The notes beneath the pieces were generated by a model. The model did not search any database. It worked only from the letters and a program-made list of their open reading frames with translations, and was not told where the DNA came from. Of a stretch of DNA of 64,000 bases, positions 26,288-36,600 are shown in pieces; positions within the stretch are counted from its first letter, which is position 1, and the number at the start of each line of letters is the position of its first letter. Origin of the DNA: Gammaproteobacteria bacterium (GTDB taxonomy: Bacteria > Pseudomonadota > Gammaproteobacteria > Chromatiales > Chromatiaceae); the NCBI GenBank assembly GCA_020445415.1, contig JAGRGP010000001.1:1-64000 (forward strand), read 5' to 3'. Both the position numbers and the translations under genes were made by a program.

Positions 26288-26974
26288 TTAAGGCTTCAAC
26301 TCTACGGTGCCGTTGATTCCAACCTCAATACGTTGTTTGCCGGCTTCCAGGGTTGGCGGCACGGCTTCGGCCTGCATCGACATGGCGACTCCCTTGGATC
26401 GGTAAAGGTGCGGTGAGGCCCCTGAGCTAGTGACGTGCAGCTCCACCAACCGGTAGTCCTTTCGGCCCCATTCCTTGGCGAGCAAGGTAGCGCGCTCCCG
26501 AAAGGCGGAAACAGCATCGGCAGTAAGCCGCTGCTCGGTATCATTTCTGAGTTTCGGAGATACTTCGTAAGAGATCGCCGACAGCATGAGCCAGCCTTGG
26601 AGTTCTCCAATCAGCTCGCTGAGCAAGGGCGCATCCAAACTCTTGAGCTGAATCGACTGTCGGACCCGCCAGCCACTCAGGTGCTGTTTGTTGTACACCG
26701 GACTGGTGTGGTACTCCAGCGTCTGAACGGCGATGGTCGGATGTTGTTTAGCCCGTTCCACCGCCTTTGAGATGGCTAGGTTAACGTTCCTCGACAACGA
26801 AGACGGATTGCTGCCCTCCTCTTGAGCGTAGAGAATTGCGATGAGCGTATCGTTTTCCACCTCCTCGCCACTGCTGACGGAGAGATGGATGCGGTCGTAA
26901 GTGAGCGGTTGGTCGGATAGTGCGGGATGGCAGGACAGCAGCAGTAAGAGCAGGACGGTAAATCTAGCACGCAT
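26288..26974 (-). CDS. SIMPL-domain (DUF541) periplasmic protein
   Basis: A 228-residue protein with a signal peptide (MRARFTVLLLLLLSCHPALS, cleavage near ALS-DQ). The Cys at residue 15 is probably within the signal peptide rather than a clear lipobox. The body fits the SIMPL family of predicted secreted proteins: an N-terminal strand-rich part (YDRIHLSVSSGEEVENDTLIAILYAQEEG), helices, then SAFRERATLLAKEWGRKDYRLVELHV and a C-terminal IEVGINGTVEL strand. The function of the family is poorly known (an envelope stress link has been proposed). Confidence 0.85.
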   Translation of the reverse strand: MRARFTVLLLLLLSCHPALSDQPLTYDRIHLSVSSGEEVENDTLIAILYAQEEGSNPSSLSRNVNLAISKAVERAKQHPTIAVQTLEYHTSPVYNKQHLSGWRVRQSIQLKSLDAPLLSELIGELQGWLMLSAISYEVSPKLRNDTEQRLTADAVSAFRERATLLAKEWGRKDYRLVELHVTSSGASPHLYRSKGVAMSMQAEAVPPTLEAGKQRIEVGINGTVELKP

Positions 26975-27042
26975 GGCGGTTCCTTATTCGGTCTGAGAAT
27001 CTGACTATTGGCCTGAGAGCATATCACTCCGTTCGCTTGGTA

Positions 27043-29097
27043 TCACAGGTGATCGAAACGGTCGAACTCGGTGCTGAATTGGCCGCGTCCTTGCGTCATA
27101 CTGCGTAGTACCGTTGTGTAGCCTAGGAGTTGAGCGAGTGCCATTTCGCAGGAGATGGCAGTCATGCCCACGTCGTTACGGGTATCCCGAATGACCGCAT
27201 GGCGCGCTTGCAGATCACCAAGCACGGTTCCCAGGTTTTGTTCTGGAACGACGATTTCCGCGACCATGATGGGCTGCAATAGAACCGGTGCTCCTGCTGC
27301 CAGAGCCATTCCTACAGCGCGTGACACGGCGGCTTCCAATATCTCGATAGGCGGTATAGACGAGCCAAAGAATTCCACTTCCGCTATTTGAATATCAACA
27401 TCTTCCAACGGCGCACCCTCAATGGGTCCGCCGCCCAAGGCAAACCGAACACCTCTTTCCAGTGCCTGCTGCTGTACTACCGTGAAATGAGTATTCTCCG
27501 GTAGGATCTTGGGGGAGATGGTGGTGTGGACACCCGTGCCGCGCTCGGCAGGCGTTACCCTGGCGACTACCCGCACGCGCAGCGGCTCACCTCTTCCGGT
27601 GGGTTCCAGGGGGGGTTGAAACAAGTGGTCGCCAAGACCCATGCTGGTTACCGTTTCACGCAGTGCCACCGCGGGCTTCCCAGTCTTTACTGGCAGGTTG
27701 AATTCCCGCTCCAGCCGCTCGACGACAATCTGCAGATGTAGTTCGCCCATGCCGCTAAGCAATCGCTGGCCGGTATCTGGATCTTCGGAAAATTTAAGAG
27801 TAGGGTCCTCTTCCTGCAATTTTTCCATAACCTCTAGAAACTTGTCTTCCTGATCGGATGAGGCGGGTTCTATCGATCGGCTGAGCACCGGTTTACGGGT
27901 TTCGATCCGCTCCAGAGATACCAGCTGTTGTGGGTCGCAGAGCGTATCCCCGGTGGCGGCATGGCGGAGCCCGGCCAACAGTACTATCTCGCCAGCATGG
28001 GCCTGGTCTATTCGTGTCTTTTTGGCCGCGTCCACGTCGAATATCCGCGCCACATTCTCGGTCAGGGTGCGCCCATCGGGTTGCTGAAAGCTCACCCTAT
28101 CTCCGGGTTTGAGCGTTCCCCGGTACAGGCGCGCAAATACGTGCCGCCTGCCTTCCCACATCTGCACCTTGAACGCCAGTGCGGTTAGCGGCCCTTTATC
28201 CGTCATTTCAATGCGTTGCTGGTCTCCATTCGCCAAGAAGGCAGTGGCGGGCGGACGGTCGAGGGGACAGGGTAGCAACTTTATCACGCCATCGATCACG
28301 GGCTGGACTCCCAGGTTGTGCAATGCTGAGCCGCCAAAACAAGGATAGAGCTTTCCGGAAAGCGTAGCCTGGCGAAGTGCCGCCCAGAGAGTTTCCCCAT
28401 CGGGTTGGCGCCCGGACAACACCTGATCGGCAAGGATGTCGTCAGTATCGGCGATGTCCAGCAATAGCGCCTCCCGTCGATCCGCAAACTGCCTCCAAAG
28501 CTGGGGTTCGCAAGGCTCTTCGATGGCCTGCTCCCCATGTACCCCCTCGAAACGTATCAGGGTTCCATTCAGTAGGTGTAGCACTGCGTTTTGACCAGGG
28601 AGAGGCAGGGTAATTGCGACTGGCCGCCCCCCTAGCCGCTTACCGATACTGGCCAAAACTTTATCGAAATCTGCGCCCGGTCGATCCATTTTGTTGATGA
28701 AAAATAGGCAGGGGAGGGCAAACTTCGCTCGCTGACGCCAGACCGTCTCTGTTTGCGGTTCGACACCCCGTACCCCGTCCAGCACCAGGACGCAGCCATC
28801 CAATACCCGCATACTGCGCTCTACTTCGATGGTGAAATCTACGTGCCCCGGCGTATCGACTATTTGTATCAAATGGTCGTGCCAAAGTGCCTTGGTGATA
28901 GCGGAGGTAATGGTAATGCCATGGCTCTGTTCTTCCGCCATATAGTCCATGTGGGCGGCCCCGTCGTGTACCTCGCCAATCTTGTAAAGGGCGCCCGTAT
29001 AAAACAGGATTCGTTCCGTTAACGTGGTCTTGCCGGCATCGATGTGGGCGGCAATCCCAATATTACGCACCTGACGCAGATCTCGAATGCTAGTCAT
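27043..29097 (-). CDS. Elongation factor G paralogue
   Basis: Translational GTPase of 684 residues with all EF-G domains. The G domain has [12 protein letters not shown], the switch-2 [12 protein letters not shown] and NKMDRPG; the later domains include the [27 protein letters not shown] segment. It stands alone, with no rpsL, rpsG or tuf next to it, so it is likely a second EF-G besides the one in the str operon. The switch-1 end reads [12 protein letters not shown] rather than the usual QERERGITITSA. Such paralogues may be specialised for ribosome recycling or stress; which applies here is unknown. Confidence 0.9.
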   Translation of the reverse strand: MTSIRDLRQVRNIGIAAHIDAGKTTLTERILFYTGALYKIGEVHDGAAHMDYMAEEQSHGITITSAITKALWHDHLIQIVDTPGHVDFTIEVERSMRVLDGCVLVLDGVRGVEPQTETVWRQRAKFALPCLFFINKMDRPGADFDKVLASIGKRLGGRPVAITLPLPGQNAVLHLLNGTLIRFEGVHGEQAIEEPCEPQLWRQFADRREALLLDIADTDDILADQVLSGRQPDGETLWAALRQATLSGKLYPCFGGSALHNLGVQPVIDGVIKLLPCPLDRPPATAFLANGDQQRIEMTDKGPLTALAFKVQMWEGRRHVFARLYRGTLKPGDRVSFQQPDGRTLTENVARIFDVDAAKKTRIDQAHAGEIVLLAGLRHAATGDTLCDPQQLVSLERIETRKPVLSRSIEPASSDQEDKFLEVMEKLQEEDPTLKFSEDPDTGQRLLSGMGELHLQIVVERLEREFNLPVKTGKPAVALRETVTSMGLGDHLFQPPLEPTGRGEPLRVRVVARVTPAERGTGVHTTISPKILPENTHFTVVQQQALERGVRFALGGGPIEGAPLEDVDIQIAEVEFFGSSIPPIEILEAAVSRAVGMALAAGAPVLLQPIMVAEIVVPEQNLGTVLGDLQARHAVIRDTRNDVGMTAISCEMALAQLLGYTTVLRSMTQGRGQFSTEFDRFDHL

Positions 29098-29173
29098 GGC
29101 CGTTGCCTGGGATGGCAGTTCGGCAGTTGATTGCGTGCGCCGATCGGTAAATACACAGTTGGGCGAGTTTCAC

Positions 29174-29641
29174 TTAGGCGCCCGAGCTGGAATAAAGTCT
29201 CTGGCCGGCTTCGCCCACCACTTCCACATCGATGGGAAAGCCCTCCCTGAGACTTGCGGTAACGACACAAAAATCCTCAAATAGGTCAAGGCAGCGTTTC
29301 ATGCGGGCAGCTTCTTCCAGTTCTCCATTGACCTTCAGGGTTACGTGGATGTTGCCTATCCGTAGGCGCCCTCCGGCATTGCGAGTAAGAGTGCAGGTAG
29401 CACGGGTATGCAGACTGCCCCCAGGCGGGGCATTTTTTGTTACACAGAAGAGCAGGCTGGCACTCAGGCAATTGGCCGCGGCCACGGCAAGCATGCGCGA
29501 AGGATTCGGCCCCTTTCCTTGACCAACCGGCGGCGTTTCATCGACCATCAAATCTTCTACGCCTTGGAGATTAAAATTCACCTTAAATTCATAGCCGTCC
29601 TGCTGATCCAACTCGATAGTGAATTTTCTTTCTTCCGACAT
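29174..29641 (-). CDS. OsmC-family protein
   Basis: A 155-residue OsmC/Ohr-superfamily protein. Family peroxiredoxin-like enzymes reduce organic hydroperoxides with two Cys. Here the central helix has ANCLSASLLFCV, and the position usually occupied by the second Cys reads DLFEDFCVVTASL. The Cys-Leu-Ser helix is close to the family pattern, so activity is possible, but I would not assign OsmC or Ohr. It is 76 bp upstream of the EF-G paralogue on the same strand. Confidence 0.85.
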   Translation of the reverse strand: MSEERKFTIELDQQDGYEFKVNFNLQGVEDLMVDETPPVGQGKGPNPSRMLAVAAANCLSASLLFCVTKNAPPGGSLHTRATCTLTRNAGGRLRIGNIHVTLKVNGELEEAARMKRCLDLFEDFCVVTASLREGFPIDVEVVGEAGQRLYSSSGA

Positions 29642-29808
29642 GATTGCCCCCTGGTGCCTTTGCTATCGGTTATGAGTGGCTAGCCCCGCTGCTTACGGCG
29701 GCTGTTGGTCATTACCTTAGCACCAAAGCCGGCTGGCTGTGCTCCTTGGCGTTGATTTGTATCAAAGTGGGCGCGCGTGACACCTTGCGTTGGACCAATA
29801 CAGGCCCA

Positions 29809-31143
29809 TTATTCTCCGGCAATGGTCATCGGTGCCATTAACCAGGATCCGGTTCGGATGCTGCCGCGACGCTCCTCGTCACGGCCAACGGACTGAAGTC
29901 CGGTAAACATCGCCTTGAGATTGCCGGCAATGGTGATTTCTTCTACCGGGTGTTGTATTTCCCCGCCCTTGATCCAAAATCCGGCTGCACCCCTTGAGTA
30001 GTCTCCGGTAACCAGGTTCGTTCCGCTTCCCATCATCTCGGTAACCAGCAAACCTTCTCCCATAGCGTCAAGCAGGCCGCTAAGATCCAAGTTTCCGGAT
30101 TCGATAATCAAATTGCGCACCCCCCCGGCATTGGCCGTGGTTTGCATGCCGAGCTTGCGAGCAGAATAGCTACCCAATAGGTAGCTCTGCAGGATCCCCC
30201 CGGTGACCAGATCTTTGGCGTAGGTAGCTACGCCTTCATTGTCGAAAGGGGCACTTGCCTGGCCTCTGGGTAGTCGTGGATTCTCCTGAATCCGAACAAA
30301 CTCGGGGAATACTGGCTGCCCCAGCTGATCCAGCAGAAAGGATGAATGACGATACAGGGCCGAGCCGCTGATCGCACCGACAAGACTACGCAATAGGCTT
30401 ACCGCTACTTCTGCCTGAAAGATGACGGGGGCTACTCTCGTGCCAATGCGCCGGGCGCCTAGTCTGGCCAACGTGCGCTCTCCTGCTCGGCGGCCCACGG
30501 CGGCTGGAGCCTCCAGCTCACCCGGAGTGCGTGCCGATGTATACCAGTAATCCCGCTGCATGCTGCCTCCCTGCTGGCCGACTACCGCACAGCTGAGACT
30601 GTGATGGCTGCTAGGATACCCGCCAATGAATCCGTGGCTATTACCGTATACTTGGAGTCCTCGCTGGGTATTCAGGGAGGCGCCCTCGGAATTGGTGATG
30701 CGTGGGTCCAGTTCACGGGCCGAATGCTCGCATTCCACGCATAGGGCGACTGCTTCATCCACCTCGATATCCCAAGGATGGAAGAGGTCCAGGTCGGGAA
30801 TTTCGGTCGCCATCAGCTCCGGATCCGCTAACCCGGAGCAGGGGTCGTCGGTGGTAAATTTGGCAATATTGCAGGCCGCCCGTACCGTGTCACGCAGGGC
30901 TTCAGGTGAGAAATCGGAGGTGCTCGCGGTGCCTTTGCGGTGACCGAAATAAACAGTGATGCCGATACCTTGGTCGCGGGTATGTTCAATGGTTTCGACC
31001 TCGCCCAGGCGGGCGGTGACAGACAGCCCCGAATCGCTACTGACCCCTGCTTCCGCTGCACTGGCTCCTAGCTTCTTGGCCTCTCCAAGCAGGTCATGAA
31101 CTAACTGTTGCAGATACTCCTGGCGTTCTATGGTGTCATTCAT
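29809..31143 (-). CDS. pmbA: Metalloprotease-like PmbA (TldE)
   Basis: Partner of TldD in a heterodimeric protease that trims unfolded peptides; in E. coli it matures microcin B17 and degrades CcdA. It has 444 residues, the usual length. Typical segments are GIGITVYFGHRKGTASTSDFSPEALRDTV and the C-terminal MMGSGTNLVTGDYSRGAAGFWIKGGEIQHPVEEITIAGNL. It lacks the HExxxH metal motif, which is in TldD. It starts 12 bp after the tldD stop, so both subunits come from one transcript. Confidence 0.95.
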   Translation of the reverse strand: MNDTIERQEYLQQLVHDLLGEAKKLGASAAEAGVSSDSGLSVTARLGEVETIEHTRDQGIGITVYFGHRKGTASTSDFSPEALRDTVRAACNIAKFTTDDPCSGLADPELMATEIPDLDLFHPWDIEVDEAVALCVECEHSARELDPRITNSEGASLNTQRGLQVYGNSHGFIGGYPSSHHSLSCAVVGQQGGSMQRDYWYTSARTPGELEAPAAVGRRAGERTLARLGARRIGTRVAPVIFQAEVAVSLLRSLVGAISGSALYRHSSFLLDQLGQPVFPEFVRIQENPRLPRGQASAPFDNEGVATYAKDLVTGGILQSYLLGSYSARKLGMQTTANAGGVRNLIIESGNLDLSGLLDAMGEGLLVTEMMGSGTNLVTGDYSRGAAGFWIKGGEIQHPVEEITIAGNLKAMFTGLQSVGRDEERRGSIRTGSWLMAPMTIAGE

Positions 31144-31155
31144 CGTGTGATTCGG

Positions 31156-32598
31156 CTAATAGTTGGTTCCACCCACGGTTAGTTCGTCCACCCTGAGGGT
31201 GGGTTGGCCTACCCCCACGGGGACACTCTGGCCCTCCTTGCCACAAGTTCCCACCCCCTCGTCCAGTTGCAGGTCATTGCCGACCATGCTGACTTTGGTT
31301 AGAACATCCGGCCCATTGCCGATCAAAGTGGCTCCCTTGACCGGATGCGTTACCTTGCCGTTCTCGATGAGATAGGCCTCGCTGGCGGAAAAGACAAACT
31401 TCCCGGACGTGATATCCACCTGCCCCCCCCCGAAATTTACCGCATAGAGGCCCTTAGCGACCGAGGCGATGATTGCTTCGGGCTCATGGTCTCCCGGCAG
31501 CATATAAGTGTTGGTCATGCGCGGCATAGGCAGGTGGGCATATGATTCGCGCCGCCCGTTTCCAGTTGATTGGGTACCCATTAACCGGGCGTTAAGTCGA
31601 TCCTGCATGTAACCTTTGAGGATGCCGTTCTCGATGAGGACTGTCCTCTGACCGGGGACTCCCTCGTCATCTAAGGTCAATGAGCCACGTCGGTTAGGTA
31701 AGGTCCCGTCATCCACCACAGTGCAGCCCTTGGCGGCAACTCGTTCGCCAAGCCTACCGGAAAATGCGGAGGTTCCCTTACGGTTGAAATCGCCCTCCAG
31801 CCCATGGCCGATGGCCTCATGGAGAAGTACTCCGGGCCAGCCTGGACCCAGTACTACCGGCATGGTGCCGGCAGGCGCATCCCTGGCTTCCAGATTGACC
31901 AGCGCTTGGCGGGTAGCCGTGCGGGCATAGGCGAGTGCCCGCTGATGATCGAGAAAGAACTGCAGCCCAGATCTGCCACCACCACCGCTCGATCCTTGCT
32001 CACGTTTGCCGTTCTGCTCAACGATAACGTGAACGTTACAGCGCACCAGAGGTCGTACATCGCCGTGCATGCTGCCGTCGCTACCTACTACGAGAATGAT
32101 ATCGTGGACGGCAACCAGGCTCGCAATTACCTGTGTTACGCGTGGGTCCTGAGACCTGGCTTCGGCATCAATGCTCCGCAGCAGTTCAATTTTCTCCACT
32201 TCGTTGAGACTCTGGAGCGGATTCATGGACGGGTAGTAAGCAGGAACGGAGGCGCCGCCAGAAACTTTGATGCGGCTATTTCCACCCCCTACGGCAATGG
32301 CCCGTGCGGTTCGTCCGGCCTCTAAGAGCCGGTTCAGTTCTATTTCATCGCTGTAAGCAAACCCGGTCTTTTCTCCGCTGATGGCTCTTACCCCCACGCC
32401 TTGTTCGATATTGTAAGAGCCCTCCTTGACAATACTGTCTTCCAGTACCCAGGATTCCAGGCGGCTACTCTGGAAATAGAGATCCGCCGCATCGACTTGG
32501 GTTGATAACAGATGATCCATTACCCGGTTCAGGTCAGACTCTTGGAGGTTGGCAGGGGTCAGCAAGGTGGCACGAGCGATTTCGCAGGGTGATGTCAT
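31156..32598 (-). CDS. tldD: Metalloprotease TldD
   Basis: Catalytic subunit of the TldD/TldE protease, 480 residues. The zinc motif HEAIGH is in [15 protein letters not shown] near residue 260. Other conserved segments are [17 protein letters not shown] and [18 protein letters not shown]. It sits in the classical maf-rng-yhdP-tldD order, here with a nitrilase gene between yhdP and tldD, as in pseudomonads. Confidence 0.96.
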   Translation of the reverse strand: MTSPCEIARATLLTPANLQESDLNRVMDHLLSTQVDAADLYFQSSRLESWVLEDSIVKEGSYNIEQGVGVRAISGEKTGFAYSDEIELNRLLEAGRTARAIAVGGGNSRIKVSGGASVPAYYPSMNPLQSLNEVEKIELLRSIDAEARSQDPRVTQVIASLVAVHDIILVVGSDGSMHGDVRPLVRCNVHVIVEQNGKREQGSSGGGGRSGLQFFLDHQRALAYARTATRQALVNLEARDAPAGTMPVVLGPGWPGVLLHEAIGHGLEGDFNRKGTSAFSGRLGERVAAKGCTVVDDGTLPNRRGSLTLDDEGVPGQRTVLIENGILKGYMQDRLNARLMGTQSTGNGRRESYAHLPMPRMTNTYMLPGDHEPEAIIASVAKGLYAVNFGGGQVDITSGKFVFSASEAYLIENGKVTHPVKGATLIGNGPDVLTKVSMVGNDLQLDEGVGTCGKEGQSVPVGVGQPTLRVDELTVGGTNY

Positions 32599-32705
32599 GA
32601 CGGTCTAAGGTTGTCTCGCTGGTCTATCAGGTATGCAGGGAAAGATAAGGCTGGAATCCTCCAATTCAACCCCGCGGAATTAGCGGTGAATTTAGCTGGC
32701 TATGT

Positions 32706-33536
32706 TCAAGAACAGTGCAGCCGGCGGTGTTGGATAGTTGGAAAATTCCGCCGGGTATTCGTCAGGAAATCGAGGTCGATTACACCACTCACTGAGCCGG
32801 CATTGGTTGTTATCTGGTTGAGAATCGTTCCCCACGGATCAACGACCATACTATGGCCGTGGGTTTCCCGCCCGCTGATATGAAAGCCTCCCTGAGCCGC
32901 GGCGATAACGTAGCTAAGATTTTCGATGGCTCGGGCCCTGAGCAGGGTTTCCCAGTGTGCCTTGCCGGTGATGGCCGTAAAGGCCGCAGGCAGGCAAATG
33001 ACCTCCATGCCTTGATCCAGCATGGCACGAAACAGCTCTGGAAAGCGAAGATCGTAACAGATCGCGATTCCAAGCTTGCCGAATGGGGAGTCGACCACGA
33101 CAACGTGGTGGCCCGGTTCGATGCTGTTGGATTCTTTGTAGCGTTCGTTGGCATCCACGAGATTGACATCGAATAGATGCATCTTGTCGTAACGGGCAAC
33201 CCGCTTACCCTGGTCGTCGAAAACCAGGCACACCGAGCGCACCCGGGTATTGTCATCGGCCTCCAGTGGGATGGTTCCACCCACCAGCCAAATTCCCAGA
33301 CGCTTTGCCAACTGGCTCAGAAAGGTCTGGAGGGGACCGTTTTGGTCTGGTTCCGCCAGTGCGCAGACGTCGCGTTCTTTTTTTCCCATGAAGGCAAAAT
33401 TTTCCGGCAGGACGACCAGGCCGGCACCCTTCTTCACAGCCTTTTCCACCAGCTGTTCCGCCTTCAGGAGATTGGCGCTGACGTTAGGTCCGCTGGCCAT
33501 CTGGATGGCCGCGGCTAGTCGATGGCTCAGTGTCAT
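32706..33536 (-). CDS. Carbon-nitrogen hydrolase (NIT1-like omega-amidase family)
   Basis: Nitrilase-superfamily amidase of 276 residues from the ATG at 33536 (an upstream in-frame ATG at 33572 adds 12 residues). The Glu-Lys-Cys triad is visible: Glu in VLPENFAFMG, Lys in RYDKMHLFDV and Cys in IAICYDLRFPELFR. The combination matches the NIT1/YbeM group of deaminated-glutathione amidases, which repair a metabolite by-product. A specific substrate cannot be read from the sequence. It lies between yhdP and tldD on the same strand. Confidence 0.9.
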   Translation of the reverse strand: MTLSHRLAAAIQMASGPNVSANLLKAEQLVEKAVKKGAGLVVLPENFAFMGKKERDVCALAEPDQNGPLQTFLSQLAKRLGIWLVGGTIPLEADDNTRVRSVCLVFDDQGKRVARYDKMHLFDVNLVDANERYKESNSIEPGHHVVVVDSPFGKLGIAICYDLRFPELFRAMLDQGMEVICLPAAFTAITGKAHWETLLRARAIENLSYVIAAAQGGFHISGRETHGHSMVVDPWGTILNQITTNAGSVSGVIDLDFLTNTRRNFPTIQHRRLHCS

Positions 33537-33667
33537 GGATAGGACGTCGCTCCGGAAGTGGTTGTCAATCAACGCATAGAGGCTTGTGCTGGAGAGACTA
33601 GCACAGAAACTCGCCTGCAGGCAGCGCCACCAGTGCTATGAATTCTGGGAGCGGCTGCAACGCTGGG

Positions 33668-36600
33668 TTAGTCTACGCCTAGTGTTCCGTCTCGGGTTTC
33701 CTCAAAGGACGGAGATCTGGGCTTTAGGCTATTCTTCAGCCTTTGAAACAATCCCTCTTTGGGTTCCGGCTGATCGGCCGGGGAGAGGACTTCGCCGCTG
33801 TTACGCGATGAATCAGTATCCGGGTCGGCAGGCGGTTTCCTATTGTGCTGGGAGGCCGCTATCGGTTCCGGAGTATTGGGCTCTGCCGATGACCCCGGGG
33901 GTTGGGAAAGGGTGAAGACAGGTTCAGACCAGGGGCCCTTGACCTCATACTGACGTTGAGAAGCCTTGTCGAATTCGTCTCCAAAGAGGCCTTGGGCCAC
34001 CAGCATCGCCGCCCCGCCAATAGGCCCTCCGGCCAGGAATCCCGCCACCGGAAGGGCGCCGGATACTCTCGGCGTTATGGTGATTAACTGGTCGAGCTCC
34101 TCGGTGACCAGATCGGTCCGTCCCAAGATATCAATTTGCGCGGAAGGACCTGTAATACTCAGATTGGTGGTATAGGCGCTGCCGTCTTTCAGGCGAAAGC
34201 TACCCTCGATGTGGTCAAAGGCGAGACCCTTTTGGGTCAGATCGCTGAAGTCTAGCCTGAGGCGCCGCTGCAACGCAGTGAGGTTGAGCAATCCAAAGAT
34301 GCGCCCGACACCCGGCTCGACCTCGAGAAACCGGCCGTTTCCGAGCTGCAGATCGATGTTTCCGGCGAGCAGTTCCGTTCGATATCCTAGGGGATCACTC
34401 GGCCAATTCAACTCGGCACCGAACTCTCCCGGGGCGCCATCGATGTTCCGGGAGAATCCACATTTTTCCAGAAATTCCCCCAGTGAACGGGTGGCCAGGG
34501 AAAATTCCAGCTGAGTGAGCTGAGGGCTCGACACGGGGTGGATCCATTGCCCATGAGCGGCAATCTGTGCCAGCTCGGAGTTGAGGGAGAAATCTTGCAG
34601 TTTCAGCCCCTCCGGTAATTGGCTAGTAACCATCCGTAACTCCCCAAATGCGTGACCATTGATATTCACCTTCTTGATCGTTAGATCCGTGGCCGGGATT
34701 CGAGAAGGTTCCAGCGGGGCTGGGTTCGCTTCCGGTGGGTTTGTGGCTTCCGTAGCGAGCCAAGACGGATCGAATTCCAAATCGAGGCGTTCCATGGTTG
34801 CCTTCAGTGGCTGTGTGGACTGATCGAGGGGGATCTCGACAATCCCCTCCAAGCGCTGACTGCGAACGGTACCGGCCAGCCGCGCTCCTTCCCGGCGTAG
34901 ATCCACATCGAACTGGTTTAGGGTAATGTCACCAAATTGTGCGCGCTCCAAGTGCAGCTGGACATGCTGCAGGGGAGGGCTATTGGCGGATCCTGTTGGT
35001 TGATCTGCGAGTTTCCACCAGGCAGCCAGATCCAACGTCGGCAATGTTCCTCGAATTTCGATGCCAGGCGCATCCGCCAACTCGGCCGGGCCGCCACCCA
35101 ACTGAACGGTGGCTCGTTCGATGCCACCTTGGTCTTCCGGCAGCAGCAGCAGTTCGAAATCTGTTCCGTACCGGACTCTCACCGGCTGCGCTGTGGCTTT
35201 GCCGAGTGTGGTGGAGACCCTTATGTCGCCCGAATCCTTCGGGCTCTTACCCAGGGGAAGGGGCAAATCGATAGCGGTTCCGGTGAGGGCGGAGGTGGCC
35301 AGAATTTCGACGTCTTTGCGGCTGGCGGCGGCATGCGGGACATCAAGCCGCAGGTTCCAGATGCTGGATCCCGAAAATGGGAGGTTGGCGGTCTCCGGCG
35401 CGTATTGAGTCAGCGTCTCCCGGGAGATGGGACCACGGGCAGTGATACGCGTAGCTTGGTCCAATGTGGCCACGTCAACGGAAATACGACTGCCGAGCAG
35501 CGAGGCTTCGAGCCCCTGGGCCTTGACATGATCATGGCCAAATGCCAGCTCTCCGGTAATACCGGTGAGAGGTAAATGCCAATCTTCCAGGTGCAGGACT
35601 GCACCAGCGAGCTTGACGGCCCCGTCCAGGCGAAACGCATCCGAGGACGTGATTGGAACCTCCATGTCTATTCGGGTGTCGGCGCTCCCTTCGCTTCGTA
35701 AGCCTTCGGTAAGGGAAGAAAAGTTGCTCGCCAGGGGGGACTCGCGCAGTAACCGGAGGGTATCCTGAAGCGGCCCTCGGACATTGCCTGTGAACACCAC
35801 GGGCGATGAGCCCGCAAGGTCCGCGATACTGCCCTCCGCCTCGACTAGTTGGCTGTCGAAGATTGTTCCCTGGTCAATCCAGGTGTGGAAGCTGTTGTTT
35901 AGGAAGCGTACCTGCGCGGAGACATTGGTGAGGGGAGGCCATTGGGGCCAGTAGTCAATGGTCATTGCTCGGCAGCGAAAGAATACCTCGAACACACCGT
36001 TGTGAGTCTTGTGGTAGGGAAAATCGTCCAGCGGACCACGCACTACCGCGCTCCCCGAAACCACCTGGCCATCGACGATGCTCCGGTCCAGCCATTTCAC
36101 CACGGCCTCGGGCATGATTCCCACGGGGTAGTAATGGTGTGCATTGACCGCCAACCCATCCGAAAAGTCGGTATGCAGGTCCATTAACACAGGCTTTCCG
36201 GATTGTTCCGGAATCTCCATAGTCAGACGGGTGCGGGTGTGGATATCCCGGGTGACTGCCATGATGTTCCGTGAGTCGAGTCGCCAGCCACCCTCGGTTT
36301 CCCGGGTCCATGTCAGGTTTCCGCGTAACCGTTGCAGCTGTAAAGGATTGCGAAAGAGGTGGGGAAAACTCAGATTGGTATCCGTGCCGTCAAGTTGCAG
36401 TGCGCCCTTGTCTTGATCTATCCAGAAGCTGCCATCCAGGTGCGAGACTCCTGGAAGACGCTTCCATGGCTGGGTGGACAGGGTTGTGAATTTACCCTGC
36501 ATGGACCACAGGTTTTGGCCGTTTTGCTGCCGGAAGTTTAACCTAAAATCCCGCAGATCGGTGTGCGGGGCAAGCGATGCCACCCTATCTTTGAACTCTC

